64,000 nucleotides of DNA from Synanceia verrucosa (GCA_029721515.1 CM056567.1:8023507-8087506); one strand, 5' to 3'. Shown: positions 1 to 13,394, numbered from the stretch's first letter. The notes: generated by a model from the sequence alone, not told the origin. Numbers and translations are program-made.

Positions 1-3000
1 GGTACCATCTGCCACGTTAATTTATTGTTTGAGCTGAAAAATGTGGCTCCATAGTTTCAATAGCCATGAGTGTTAGTAAACAAAACATTTTTTTTGTATA
101 CAAAGTAGTTGTATCCAATTTTATTTTACATTGACTTTGTTGTGTTTTTAATACCTCTTAGTATACATATTAGTGGAAGCCCAAACAATTTCCAGTGATG
201 GATGAACTTTGTGTGAAAAGCTAACAGTTATGTTAAAATGCATATTTGTTCTTTATTATATGGGCCCATCTGCTGATGAAAACCATAAGAAAATGACAGA
301 AAGAAGATTCTCTCAAACTGTAAAATAGGTTTTACAAACAGTTCAAAGACAAAATAATAAAAAAAAAAAACATGGTGTGAAAAATAACTCAGACTTCATG
401 GTTCACAGTTGCTGGAGGCAGAATCATACCAACTCTGTGGTCAGAGCTTTTGAACTGAGGTTCAAACTATTTTTAGTGGTACCCAAACATGAAGAAGTAT
501 CAGAAATATGATTGTTTTCTAACCTGTTCCCAGCATCCATCTGCCAGGAAAATGTTGAGATTTACAGCTGTAGTGGTTTGATGAAAAATAATTATGACAT
601 GACCAATCAGCCTTCATGGTGGTCATATTTTATTCACAGCAAACATTGTGTTCATTGTAACCCAGACCATCTGTACTTTGTATAAAATTAGTTTTATGCA
701 AAGCACATTAATATTCTGTTATGCATACATATTGTGACATATTGACCGCTACAGTATGAGTGTAACCTCATGGTTGACATGAACCTGTTATAACGTCATG
801 CATGTTAATGTTGAATAATCCATCAGGCACTTTTGGGAGGAACAGTGTAAACACGCTACACTGTCCCTCTGTTTAACATTTAGCTACAGAAGCATATCAG
901 ATATTAAATGGAAGTGATTTTCTGTGTAAATGTTGCTGTGGAGCAAAGCAATGTCTGTGCAAAAGTACTATAAATGAGACACAAAATGGAGCTGGCTAAT
1001 CATACTCAGTTTCTGTCTCCTGCAAAAGAACAAAGCTACAATATCAAAACAATTATTTGCTTATTAAAAAAACTCTGACACCCTTGTTGGCGCAGAAGAC
1101 AAAGTATGTCCACCTGCTGGTTCAACACAGCTGGCAGGGTTCAGGACTTGATCTCTTTCCAGCTTGAGGGGTAACTGTGGTCCACTATTTTTTTTTTTTT
1201 TGTCTTCGACTAATAGGGACAGTCAAGTATCAGCGCTGTTGCTTCCAGGCTGCAGTGCATTCTCCACTAATAGTGGCTCTTATTCTTATGATAGGAGTCT
1301 TCTTCTGGAGGTGTTGTATCATTGTAACAGTAGAAACCTGAGAGGCAGAGTTGGTTATGGTGAAGTACAGGAAGTGTAGCTAAGTGTTAGCTGTGTGTTA
1401 TGGCTGAGGATTATTTCCACAATGTTGATGAGGCCCATTTATTCGACTTCAGATTTACTCATTATTCAGATTTTACACTGAGACTTCTCCTTGAACAGGA
1501 CATTATTTTTTCTCCATTTCATGATGCTGTTTGACACTTATAGTAGCAATCTGAGCCTGTCAGTAGCAAAAACAAGCACTTTCAATGATCATTGATGCCA
1601 CATTATCACTCTTACTGGACCAATTTCACACAAACACCTGCTATTATCCTTTAACTGCAGTGTTTCCAGCTGGCAGTATGATGGGTGAGAAGCCAATGAG
1701 GGATCATACCTTTGTCACGACGCTAACAACTGATGATGAAGTCTGCTCATCACTCATAGCTGCAGGTTAATTGCTCTTATGATGATGACACTCTTGGCTT
1801 TTAAAGCTAACTGAGTATGACTCCCCAGCCCCAGCCATGGCACACACCTCTCAATCTCCCAAAAAACACAGCTCCATTCCTTTAGATCAGGCCTTTTCTT
1901 TTTCCCAAGTCGAGTTTGAAAAATAAATGTGATCAGCCTCACTCCATCAAAGCCTCTATGCTTTCAGAACGGTGTGCTCCAGGAGAGAACAGGTGCGCTG
2001 AATCGATACATTCTTTTAAGTTAGTTTGAGAAACTTACTTCTGTAGCTCACAAGTTGTTAAACCTACACGTCTCTTATTCTGTCTCCTCCTGCAGTGTGC
2101 TGCTAAAACTCTCTACACACTTGAAACAAGACAAAGAGTTATTAATTAAGTTTATTTATACATCTGTAGTAATGTCAAACAAGTGCCTTTCACCATTTAA
2201 TAGTAAAGAGTCATTAATTTATAAATTGGGCCGGTGGATTCACTGTGTAAATGTCTGGCTGCGTGTTAAAGCTGTTATGTGTTTACCAGTGGTTGGTTCA
2301 GCAATCAGTCTATAAAGAACGAGCAGATGTGTTTTACAAGCTCATAAAGTAAACTTGAAGCAGGACATTGCATTCCAAGACTCTGTCTGGAACTGCAATT
2401 TAATCTCATTTTCATCATCAAGGAGCTGTTCAGGGAACATTGACTAGTTTATGAAAACATGCAATTAACCTTTGAGCGAGAACAACCTAAAAATAGTCAA
2501 AAAGAGAACATGCAGTGTGTTAAAATCAGTGCTATTGTTGCTGGCAGGAACATTATGTTAATATTCGTGAGCTCCCGGTGAACCCATTTGCTGTATCTTG
2601 CTTTGCAGGCTGTAATGAAAGTGAAAGGATGTATGTGGGGGAAAAAAAAGCCACCTGCTGCAGGCTTTACTCTTCCATCTGCTGAACTTTACTTTCTCGG
2701 GACCTCAGAGGTATTTGCAGATATGCGTGTAGGCAAACAAAGCAGTTAGAATGATAATTACACGTTCCCAAATGTTTGATTTCTTTCATCTCTGCCTAAT
2801 TTATTTGTGCCCGGTGCTGCTGAATATGCAGCATATTGAGGTTTAAAACCTTTTCATTCTTAATGAATGATAATAGATAGCACAACATGAGGCTTTGACT
2901 TGGGCTATTGAATTTAATTAATTGAATGAACAAGAGCCAAGAGGTATGCTAATGGTGATTGATTGAGGGTGTTTAAAAAGGAAAATGTGTTAAAGAATAG

Positions 3001-3843
3001 GACTTTCCTGACAATGGCTGCTTTATTGGATTGGACTAATCTAACGTGGGGTTAACTCTCTGCATGCTGTGTGGCTACGAAACTAACAGCAAAGGATGAT
3101 TGAGGGACATTCATAATGGCACCTTAGACAGGGCGTTCATGAGTCACCTGCTGCTATTTGTCTACTCACCAAACTCTCACTCATTCATGAAAACAGAGCA
3201 GTGGAGCACTTCATTTCTGTTTATTGAAATCATGTAAAAGAGATGAAAAAATATCCACTTTATTTTGAAATTTAAGTTTTTGGAGTTCAAAGTATCAATT
3301 TTGAATTGAGAATACTGAAGTGTCACAAACTCCAAAATGATTAATTAAAAATATTATTGTACTATAAGGAAGGATGCTGGATTGATGAAGTGATTGTTTG
3401 ATAAAATAACCACACAGACTAGATCTTGTACATAGGGTGGTAATAAATAAATAAAAGCATTTCTGCTAACAAAATACGTCACTGTTGCAGAAATAGATTT
3501 TTTTCAGCCCACACCATGGTGACTGAAAAAAAAAATTTTGCCTTCAAGTGTTAGCATGCAGTGAGAATTTTTCAAAAAGAAATACTAATTTTCTGACTCT
3601 GTTTTGTAAGAGCACCTCAGAATACCATCAGGAAAATGTTTCCATCTACCGCAATACTCCATATTCTCACAAGAGATAAAACAAGGCACATTAATGTTCA
3701 CACAGATATGTAGCGTACATGAGATTCCCCATGTAAACACACACATAGAGCATCCAGAGGATCATACGAGCAGCCTCAGACTCACTTAAAACTGGGACTG
3801 ATGTTCCCTGTGGAACTATGTCCACATGTTTTACATAATCATT
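1..3843. other. Non-coding AT-rich DNA, no gene seen
   Basis: I see no supportable exon. The open frames are short (under 90 codons), have no recognisable domain and lack convincing splice context. Poly-A (about 358-371) and poly-T (about 1187-1201) runs are present. The part at 2560-2960 has homeodomain-type TAATTAATT and TGATTGATTGA words and is listed separately as a conserved-element candidate. Confidence 0.6.
2560..2965. other. Candidate conserved non-coding element (weak)
   Basis: This AT-rich but complex stretch lacks simple repeats. It contains a TTAATTAATTGAATG block, a TGATTGATTGA (PBX/HOX-like) block and ATATGCAGCATATT, a near-palindrome. Teleost developmental enhancers often look like this, but the call rests only on texture. 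It could equally be ordinary intergenic DNA. Confidence 0.2.
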
Positions 3844-3844
3844 C

Positions 3845-3864
3845 TGTGTGTGTGTGTGTGTGTG
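3845..3864. repeat. (TG)10 microsatellite
   Basis: Ten uninterrupted TG units. This is a simple sequence repeat typical of fish genomes. Confidence 0.95.
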
Positions 3865-4095
3865 TTTTGTACAACAAAGCCTGGGAGTCCATGAGTCTCT
3901 GTGTGTGACGTCTGTTGTGGATATTTTCGGCTGCCAAGTAGGTCTCACGTGAGGGAATAACAGTCAGAAAGAGAAAAGAATCTGCACACTGTGCCCCTCC
4001 CATCCATTAAAAGGTAAAACCCACACTCCTCTCCACATGTCCAGGGTAACAGGAGTCCACATATGCCTCTGGCAGCCAGCTAAAGCAGCACACAT

Positions 4096-4098
<3 letters not shown>

Positions 4099-4148
<50 letters not shown>
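4099..4148. repeat. (CA)25 microsatellite
   Basis: Twenty-five uninterrupted CA units, followed 35 bp later by a compound TCTG/TCTA tract. Its length and purity suggest it is polymorphic. Confidence 0.97.
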
Positions 4149-4150
<2 letters not shown>

Positions 4151-4182
4151 ATGGAAAAGAAGAGAAAGTGCAGGCAGAGAAA

Positions 4183-4243
4183 CTGTCTGTCTGTCTGTCT
4201 GTCTATCTATCCATCTATATATCCATCCATCTATCTATCTATG
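4183..4243. repeat. Compound (CTGT)n(CTAT)n microsatellite
   Basis: About five CTGT units grade into CTAT and CCAT variants. It lies just downstream of the CA array, so 4099-4243 is one compound microsatellite block. Confidence 0.9.
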
Positions 4244-4530
4244 GACTTATTGTCTGCTGAGTCATGGTATTCCACTCTTCCTGAAGGGCTGCCCTCAGGT
4301 CATTGAGGTTCTCAGCTTCATTTTTGTATATTTTATGTATTTTTTCCACATTGCTGCCTTTTAATTTGCCTTATTTGCCTTGAAAATGCCTTTATTTATG
4401 TATTTTTTTAATACCTTATCCATTTTTCACTTCGATTTATTGCTCTGCGTTCAGTGTGGATGGCAAAGGAAGTATTTTATTGTGTAGGGAAACATCCCCA
4501 CTGTACTTAAACACTTAAAATCTTGAATCA

Positions 4531-4553
4531 TCTGTCCATCCACCCACCCACCC

Positions 4554-4602
<49 letters not shown>
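4531..4602. repeat. (CACC)n(TATC)n tetranucleotide array
   Basis: Three to four CACC/CACCC units are followed by about thirteen perfect TATC units. The tetranucleotide matches the nearby 4201-4243 tract, as if the two arrays arose by related slippage or from a common LINE-tail source. Confidence 0.93.
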
Positions 4603-6365
4603 AATGCAGACTATGTGAAGGTGAATCAAACACAGTGACATCCTCACTGCTGATGTTATCCGAAGTGACTCTGTGGAATGTGTCATTCAAAGAGACATGA
4701 AATTTAAATCCCCACTCTGGAGCCATTTTTCAAGCATTTGTAGCGATCATCTTATAAATCTGCCTGCTGCATTGCTGAATCATGAATTTATCATTCATCA
4801 GCCGTGTAGTCAAATATCATCCCACAAAGGTGCTGCTGATGTGTTTCACTTTGTTAAATTTCCACTCGTTTTGTTCTCTCCTGTCCTGAGCTGGCTGGGG
4901 AGCAAAAGTTCAAACTATCCTTTATAGCACCACAATCTGCAGTAAATCTACCATCTTATCCAAACTAAACTGAAGATAAATATATAATTTAAAAAATAAT
5001 GTGCGCAGACAACAAAATGTTGTTGCTGTTTCATGTAGACTGACAGATTTTGTGGCCATCAAGAAATCATCCCTATCACAGGAAGTACTATTTGATCAAA
5101 TAAAGTTATTGGTAAAAGGATACCATGACCATACTTCAGATGTAGCTGTAGGTCAAAGAGTTTATACCACACACTTAATACCTTATCATTTCCAAATACA
5201 GTGGCAGATTTAGCGATGAGCATTGATGAATTGAATGTTGCTCTGTTGACTAATCTGCCGTTGAATGCCAGACACAGTCAATAAATCAATCGAAACCAGG
5301 AAACCTCAGAAGAAGCTGTGTGTAATTTATAGCTTATCACCAGCTGTGTCCTCTGCAGGGTTATATTTTATCTGTATCTGACTTTGTATTTGTACGATAC
5401 AACCTTGATCAAATATTAAAGTCAGTCAACCAGTTTGAGGACTTGTCATTGCCTACTGTCACATTCGACGACTGTGTGTGAGTGTGCACGTGGCGTGCAC
5501 GCACCTAGTGTTGGCACTGCCACCAGAGCCTTGAAGCATCCATTCATTCGCGGCACAAGGATTTGTGCACTCAGGCAGGTCATGATCCAAAGGACTTGCT
5601 TGGGAAAACAACGGTTATTGAATGTATTCATTCATCAACACAAGGGTATCAACGCCATCTTTAGACAGTAGATAACAGCAGCACAACTGACTACACCCCA
5701 GTGGAGAAGCACAGCTCAGCTTTATGAAGCATCAGCTCATCATTCATGCAGCTCGCTCACAGTGCGCCTCCCATCCTCACATCCGTGTTTCGACCAGATG
5801 TCCTTCATTTTATTTGACGTGTTAAGGTGCCCCACATCAGAAAGAGACATGAATGGATACACATTCAAAGCTTTTGCCTTTTTAATGATTGTGACAGGGA
5901 ATAAAGACCTTCCTGGCTTAACTATTAACTCCTTTGTCTTCACTCTTGGTTGCCAGGTGATGTGATGGTTTCCTACCTTTAGCATCTCTCTTTGTCTTTT
6001 TAACCTGTTTTCAGAGGTTAAATGTCTTTCAAACGCATAATTTGGACTCTTCTGATAATATACTTCTGCATATAACTGTGCTTTTTGTTATGGTCAAGTT
6101 CAAGGTTGTTTGGCACAATCTACACTCAGGAATAGCATCTGTTTGCTAACTTGACACACAGTACAGTGTGTGATTTCTTGATGTGAGAAACTCATTTGCC
6201 AAGTTTTTCCTTAGTTGAGGTGAGGGTCGTTCATATAGGACAGAGGGTGTCATCTCCTGGACACATTGTAAAACCTTCTGAGGCTACTTTACTTGACTCG
6301 TTACCTGGCATTTTATCCATTCAGCAGATCTTACAAAAACAGTAATGATATTCATGGTATATATG

Positions 6366-6368
<3 letters not shown>
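4603..6368. other. Non-coding DNA, no gene seen
   Basis: No exon, RNA gene or transposon end is recognised. The only structured item is the short hairpin at 5484-5500, listed separately. Short open frames on both strands have no domain content. Confidence 0.55.
5484..5500. promoter_or_regulatory. GTGCACG...CGTGCAC inverted repeat
   Basis: Seven-base perfect arms are separated by TGG and contain a CACGTG E-box and a TGGCGTG word that fits the TNGCGTG dioxin-response core. Arms this short recur by chance in 64 kb, so a regulatory role is only a possibility. Confidence 0.2.

Positions 6369-6429
<61 letters not shown>
6369..6429. repeat. (TA)30 microsatellite
   Basis: About 61 bp of uninterrupted alternating TA, ending in TGTGTGTATGG. 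Long AT arrays like this can extrude cruciforms and are a common source of assembly error. Confidence 0.97.
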
Positions 6430-6435
<6 letters not shown>

Positions 6436-6541
6436 ATGGTAACTGTGGACAGTTCTTGCTTATTTGCATAGTTGTGCTAAAGCATTTGCAATTTGCAAAA
6501 TATTCATTGAGGTTAACATTATAATCCCCTAGATGCTATGA

Positions 6542-7056
6542 CAGGGATCCCACGGTCCCTTAAAAAGTCTTAAAATGTCTTAAATTAAAATCTGGGTAAT
6601 TAAGGTCTTAAATTGTCTTAAATTTATCATACATTTTCTGCAGGTATTAAATTTTCAGGTGGTGCGTTTAATGCCAATAGGAAAACACATTATTCAGAGA
6701 TTTACTGCAATTTTGCACGTTATTTTGTTCACAAAGTTCACATCTTTGTTCTTGAAATTAAAGTTGTAGAAAACTGTTAAATGTTATGCCTTCAGTTTAT
6801 ATCGTTATTGCAAGTGTTAAGGGGCTGAAAAAAAAAAAATCATAAAAAAAAATATTCTGGGATTAATCAGTGATCAGATATTTTTTCCTGCTAAATATTG
6901 ATATTTGCATCGGCCTCAAAAACTCCATATTGATCAAGCTCTACAATAAATTGACTGTTTTCGACCAAAGCAATTGTTTTGACATTTTTGGGTCTTAAAT
7001 TTGTTGAGGTCTTAAAAAGTTTTGAATTTGACATTTAAAATGATGCAAGAACCCTG
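6542..7056. mobile_element. Non-autonomous DNA transposon (MITE), probably hAT-like
   Basis: The 515-bp element begins CAGGGATC and ends with the near-complement GAACCCTG. It is flanked on both sides by TATGA (6537-6541 and 7057-7061), read as a target-site duplication. Near the ends are six direct copies of GTCTTAAA, at 6567, 6577, 6605, 6615, 6992 and 7009, resembling sub-terminal transposase-binding repeats. There is no coding capacity. CAGGG ends suggest hAT, but hAT elements normally duplicate 8 bp and only 5 match here, so the superfamily is inferred and the ends may have drifted. Confidence 0.7.
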
Positions 7057-7061
7057 TATGA

Positions 7062-9275
7062 CACTGCCATTCCACTTCCTGTTTCTCTCTCCTTTGTTGA
7101 CATTGTGTCGGCACTCCTGTGCCTCTTGTGCATCCAAATTGATTATGTTTTTCATCACCTGACTACATTCATTCCTAAATTAAAGTCCACACTTTCTGTA
7201 TATTAACGTAGGAAGCCAAACGCTCCTCCCCATACATGTTATTGATTATGTCTCAAATAACATATTACGTTTTTTTTTTGCAGGCAAACGTTCTGTGTGC
7301 TTCCCACTGTAACAGTGTGTCAGAGTGATTCAGATTTAGTGCAGGCCAGCTCTTTATGCAGTGGACGGTGTGTTGAGTGACACTAACAAGACTATAAGAG
7401 ACCTGGGGAGCTCCCATGTAAATGTGAGGTGAGGGGTGAGAGGAGGCGAGTGGGACCTTTTTGGGTCAATTACACACAGACATCCAGTAAGACACACTGC
7501 CTGACTGGGATGATGTCAGTCTGTGTGTGTGTGTGTGCTACCACATTCACAGAAGCTCCATCAAGAGGCAATCATTGTCTTCCTCTTCAGTTGCTGAGTT
7601 TCGCTCTCAATTAATACGCAGCGCCTCTGCTGCTGTTTGACCTCAGGAGGTGTAACACTTTGTCTCTGTTCCATCCAAGGCTGTAATTAATTTGGGAAAC
7701 AGAAGTCAACAGTGTATTGTGCTTCTTTTCTTCGCCTTCTCAATGAAAACAGGATCCAGGCACTGTCATTGGCAATTCTTCTACCTACTTGGGACGAGAC
7801 CAGAGACAAATCTCTGGTGGAAGGAACATGAGGATATTATTTCACGGGCTGCTTGGTGAATTAAGATCATCGTGAGGCATCTGCTCTGATGCTCCGCTCG
7901 TAATACAAAACGTTTGAGTCCAGAAAAGGCTGTTGTCTGGCTTCTTCATCCCTCCTCCTTCACTGTTATGTTGTCCCACTCTATGCGGCGACTGCTCGAC
8001 CGCGCCGTATTAAGCCGACTTGACAGACAGAGTATTCTCATTTGCAGTGGCAATACAGCTCCCTTTGACATTTCCCCAAAGAATTGACTGCTTTGACGGG
8101 TTCTCTGCTCCCAAAGGGCCTTTTCCTATTCTGTCCAGTTCACTGTGTGGAAAAGACCCCGAAGCGAGTGACTCATTGTCTTTGTAACATCTCCAATCCA
8201 ATTTATGGCAGCCACGTGTCACACTCTATTGCATGTCTCTGTTTGGTCACACACACACACTTAGAGTACATACGCACATTCAAATGCTTGGATTTACACA
8301 CCCACACACAAAAACATGCAGCAAATCAGAAGAATAGGTGTCATTTTGTGACTGCTTCGGCACCCATGAGTCTGTGAAGATGAAAGCCTGAGGGGAAATG
8401 AGTGTGAGTGCAATGTGACACCTCAAGGACCCCTCTTTTCTATCGTCACTGTCTGCCTGCACGTCACTGACACTGCTGCTTCTATAATCAGAGGAAATAT
8501 ATAGGTGGCGTTAGCACGGTTCAGCTTCAGTTCCTGGTGATTCTGCATGTTGTTGGGATGTTCACTACAACCTTTTGAGTCCTGTCGTTTATCTCATTTT
8601 ATCCATATTTGTAAAGACTGCAAGGCCAGAAGAGAACCCAAATGCACAACTCAAGGTTTCCAAAATAAAGGTATTTACTATCACAAAAATGATCAGAAAG
8701 TAGCAAAGTCACTCTTAACAAGGAAACATTAACTTGACTATGGGGGATAAATGATAACTATCTACAAAATAAACAAAAGACTATAGCTACAAACAAAAGG
8801 CTCTCACTAAAAGGTGACTATTATTATTATTTTTACAAGAAAAAAGTAATAATAATCAAAAGGGCCACTGAAGGAGGTTAGTGTAACCATAAAGACAAAG
8901 CTGAAAAATAGCAAAAGAAAATCACTCATCAGGAGGAAAAAACTAATCAAGAACAAAAACACAGATGACTTAGGAGCAAAAATATTTGACGTGGATAAGG
9001 AACGTGGGTAAGTCAGGCACAAAATTAATGGAAATGACAGGACATTATGAGAACAGGACAAAAATAGTGAACTTATAGTGAATGTGTGTGTTCGTATGTC
9101 TTCATGTCCCAGTGTGTAAATTAAAAATGTAACTGTAGAGCACGTCAGAGTTTCAAAGTAGCTCTACAGAAACTAACAAACATACCAACAAAGTGTGTGT
9201 GTATTTGTTTTAAGACTTATATTATGATAAAACTCATGAATCCGCATAACCACAACAATTCCATATTTACTGTAC
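7062..9275. other. Non-coding DNA with short TG/CA tracts, no gene seen
   Basis: Short (GT)n at 7522-7537 and small CA tracts near 8250 and 8305. The region 7975-8230 is somewhat CpG-richer but has no exon-like frame that I recognise. From 8640 to 9060 the sequence is A-rich with no clear repeat structure. Confidence 0.5.
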
Positions 9276-9278
9276 ATG

Positions 9279-9314
9279 TATTATTATTATTATGTTGTTG
9301 TTGTTGTTTTTTTT
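9279..9314. repeat. (TTA)n(TTG)n T-run compound tract
   Basis: Five TTA units, then about five TTG units, then a T-run. A second TTA tract lies at 9534-9550. Both are simple repeats. Confidence 0.85.
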
Positions 9315-9555
9315 AAACTGAAATGTTGCCCTTTTACTATGTTAGTAGTTAGTTGCATAAAACACCCACAGAATGTAGGAATTAGAATAATAATTAATAA
9401 CAGCAGATCCCATGGTGATCTATTTATTAGTTTCTCACCACGACCGTTGATTTACAAGATTACATTTGAACACACAATCATGTCTCCCATTACCTGCTCC
9501 ATATGTGGAAAACAAAATAAAAACCTGATAATATTTTATTATTATTATTTTATTT

Positions 9556-11447
9556 AAATAACAAATATTTTATATAAAAACAAAAAATAAAAACTCAATC
9601 ACTCGTGGTTTTGCTGTTGGTTGTTATCAGCTGAAATTCAATAAAAATATGGAAATAGGAGATTGGCATTAATGCAATTAATGTAAATCTGATCATGTTA
9701 GCCTTTGGCTCAAAGCCGCCAATGCTTTGATATGCTAGCATGGCTGTAAACTCTTAATCGTGTTCTGATTGTATTATTGCCTATGGTATCCTTTCTATAC
9801 ACACTTTATACTGGAGGAAGTAAAACTGTTATTCAACTTGTCTCGTCTGTGTAAAGTTGACACAGCAGCCATCTGTATGCACGCATCAGATGAGGGTGAG
9901 TCATTGCAAGCATTAATTATTAAAACACACACATCAGTAATTCTGGATAATTAAATTAAAAATTGAAACCAGAGACTGAATTTACTGTCTGCCTACTACC
10001 AAACTCCAGTTGGAGTAAAATAGTCCTTGATGTACAAAATAAAAAAATCTGAAAGAGTCATCAGCCCTTTGACCACTTAGTGTTTTCGAGGCAGTCATTA
10101 CCAAAGCCTGTACTTTAATTAGCATGTCCATCCGAGATTCAAGATAAAAGATTTGACAGAGAAAGCTGATAATCATTTCACAAGAAAGACACTGTGTTCA
10201 TTGTCTAGAAATGCAGCATGAGAACCAACGGAGAGGAAAATAAAACACAGTAAATAATGAGAGTGAAGCAATCACAAGCTCATATTCACTGTTTCATTGT
10301 GCTGCCTCTTCTGTGGAGTCTACAGAGCTGATCTTTACACAGACCATCTTCTCATTGCTGGCATGGAATCGTTCCAATTTAAAATCACGTGCAAATGAGC
10401 ACTGGGAAATAAGTTTGCAGGATGTAATTAGCTTTATTTTGAAAGTTCCACATAATAATGTGATACAATTGACAGATACAATTTCCTTAACAGTGTTTCT
10501 GTTGTTTTTCTTTACCTCTTCTTTCTTTACTTCATGCAACTTGTGGTAAAATGACAAGGTAAAGCTTTGATTAATGAGGCGGTTCATTTGTCATAATAGA
10601 TCAGGAGTGATGCAGTTGTCTCAGTTAAAGCCGAGTTGCTGTGCAATTAAAGCCTCGATGTGGGTGGTTTACTTTATTTGTTGTACAAAGTGTTAATGAG
10701 TGCACAGGCAGCCACACATGATTATTCAGCAGCAGGAGAATCACACTAATTTGGACTACAGATGCAGATTACAGAAATCAATGAGGGAGAGAAAGAGAGC
10801 AGAGCAAAGGAAGCGGCAAAACTGTCAACTGTTGGATGGTAGCCATGGAGACGAATGTGAACAATTAATGAGGAGAGATGGGGTGAAGCCATGGGGTTGT
10901 GAAAGGGATCTGCACCAGCAACTACATACAAATTTGAGTGTATAAAAGTTGAAAAGTAATCCTAAATACAACATGAGTGGGTCAAAGGTCACGTCAGGAC
11001 ACACACTCACCTCACAGTGGTAGAAAGTAAGTTCTGTACTGCATTATGTGACCAGTCCATGTAGAAACCAAAATAAAACCTTGTAGACGTGCATTTATGG
11101 TCTCAATCACTCGTTTCACAATAATAATTTTGTAAATTATGGTCCCATTTACAGTCAAATAGACCACAAGCAGGGTAGTCATGGCTACCCTGTGATTGAC
11201 AGGATGTAACCAGAAAATCTTTTGATCTGAGTTATCCATGTTTTTGCCTCATTTCATTAAAGTTAATTATCACTGTACCTGCATTGCCTATTTCTCACCT
11301 AAGATGTCTTCGGAAACATATTTAAGTGTGCTGTTTAGGAGTGCAACCAGTAAATGACACAAAAGATGGGCTACACTATTACTATTCTCATTTGAGTCCA
11401 GAGTTGTTCATAATTCGTTGTCAGAAAATTCAATCTGTAAACAGACT
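9556..11447. other. Mostly plain non-coding DNA; repeat homology begins near 11350
   Basis: No gene was seen. From about 11350 to 11447 the sequence resembles 54690-54815: both carry CCAGTAAATG, then CTACAC, TTACTATTCTCAT and GAGTTGT in the same order. The outer part of the dispersed palindromic repeat therefore extends upstream of the hairpin at 11448. Confidence 0.55.
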
Positions 11448-11639
11448 CTACTTCCTGTGTATTATCATTTACTAAGGACCCCTAGTGCCCACCTATGTGG
11501 CCTTCACAGTGCCTGAACTAAAACAAAGCATGTATGTGTATGTGACAACATCACAAATAAATATTTTAGTTCAGGCACTGTGAAGGCCACATAGGTGGGC
11601 ACTAGGGGTCCTTAGTAAAATATGATACACAGGAAGTAG
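11448..11639. mobile_element. Long-hairpin MITE-like element with perfect 53-bp arms
   Basis: Two 76-bp arms (11448-11523 and 11564-11639) face each other across a 40-bp loop. The inner 53 bp (11471-11523 against 11564-11616) are perfectly complementary, and only the outer part has mismatches. The arm sequence recurs once at about 54825-54874, and the loop matches the reverse complement of about 54875-54915, so this is a dispersed family. A perfect 53-bp stem suggests a recent inverted duplication or gene conversion. A transcript through it would fold into a long double-stranded RNA. No coding capacity. Confidence 0.85.
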
Positions 11640-13390
11640 AGAAAAACCGTAACATCCCCTTGAAAATAAGAAAATTTGTCACTGTTTTGGGTTCAGCTCT
11701 TTCTGTTTGTTGTCGTTGACTGGCCTCAAAATGAAGCAGTGTGTTTAAAATAATGAAAAATTCTTACATATTATACCTTGAACAGTTGAACCAGAGCAAG
11801 AGTTTCTGGAGATTCATTGCATGGACTGTTATTTAGTGACATTTTGTGCTGTGTCAAGTGAAAGGTCAGAGCGTAATCACTGGCCTAAACATCACTCCAG
11901 CACATAGACAAAGCAGCTGATCAGCAGGAGGAAAATGTCAGCCAGATATAGAGTGCTGATTGTCCATTAGAACAAGGCCAGGGCCAAGTCTGAATGAGAT
12001 TCATCAGGACCTCGGCTTATTCAGCTCCTCTTGACAAGGTCACACAACTCCAAACAAACCCTGGAAAATACTGATTGCGAGGAAAAATATCACCTTGATT
12101 TGCTGTGGATGTATGTGAGAAATATTCATATTTCTCCTTTCATAATGGACTTTGAGTGTCTTGTCACTAGTCACTGACCTTATCATGCATCACTTAAATA
12201 TTTGTGTAATTCTTTCATACATTTACACTGATGTTTTTCTGGTATCTGTGTATAAATTTTGTTTGCACATCTGCAGGCAGAATGAGACTCTATGCACATT
12301 TTGGAGATGTTGAGTGGGTGTCTAATTTTTATTTCTTTATTTCCCTTTCTGAAATATATACCTCTATTTTCCAAGTGCAAGCATGAAATTACATTTATGC
12401 AGATAGAGTCATCGCAGTTTCGTCCCAGGGGAAACAAACAAAAATATTGCTGCTCAGCTAAGTAGACAGTTCACAAGGTTATGAATAAATATAAGCTGAT
12501 AAATATTTCAACTGCAGAACATACCTTTACACACAGAAAGGCTGCAGGACTGTGTGGTGAAAAACGGGACAGGAGGAAATGAAGATTTAAGGAACTGCAA
12601 ACAGACTAATCCTGATCAACTGTACTTTCATTTTTTTGTTTTGGTCATATGGTCGTATGCTACTGTATTAGAGAACTTTGTTTGATTTTACAGAAGTGTA
12701 ACAGATGTTTTTTAAGTTTGCAGATGTGATGCCCTTGCAAATAAAATACATGGAGACGGTAAAACCTGCTAAGAAGGAGGACACTTTCTTCTTGTTAATA
12801 TGTTTGTTAAAACATACATAGACGCACATATACCTACATATACTGTACATGCATACACATACCGTACTAATGTAAAACTTTAGGTTAATTCACATACCCA
12901 CTCGCTTTAAGATTAGAAAAAACACATTCAAAACCACCACCTGACACTTTAATGTCACGGCATGTCGTCGATGGCCATTTCTGTCATGGCACTGCTGGAG
13001 TGCAGCTTGTTTGTTGGAGGAACAATGCCTCAAAATTATTTATGCTCATGTTTGCTCTGCATCTTCTTATCTGTGTCCTGCTGTGCATGACTGTCCTGTT
13101 TCTGCACCTTATTGTATGAATGCATGATGTAAACAAAGTGCTGATCAGGCAGTTTGCATGAGAAGCATTGAAGACGCAAACAGGAAAATCATCCAGTGCA
13201 ACCAACCATGAACCATGCATTCATCAAGTAGAAGAATGGTAATACATATATACATGGAATACGCTACACGGTTGCACGTGCATCATCACATCCTCTTCAG
13301 GTCATTGATTGAATGAATGGAACATGAGTGAGATATTATCTTAATCCATACAAGACCTACATTTAAAAATAACATGAATTGAGGAAGAGA
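11640..13390. other. Non-coding DNA, no gene seen
   Basis: About 11860-12060 is complex, moderately GC-balanced sequence with Sox-like GAACAAGG and ATTGTCC words and could be a conserved element, but nothing proves it. The rest is AT-rich and featureless. No exon or transposon end was recognised. Confidence 0.5.
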
Positions 13391-13394
13391 CCTA

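Noticed and set aside
4099..4602. Spaced tetranucleotide repeats considered as a CRISPR-like array
   Set aside because: They are plain microsatellites with no unique spacers between repeats.
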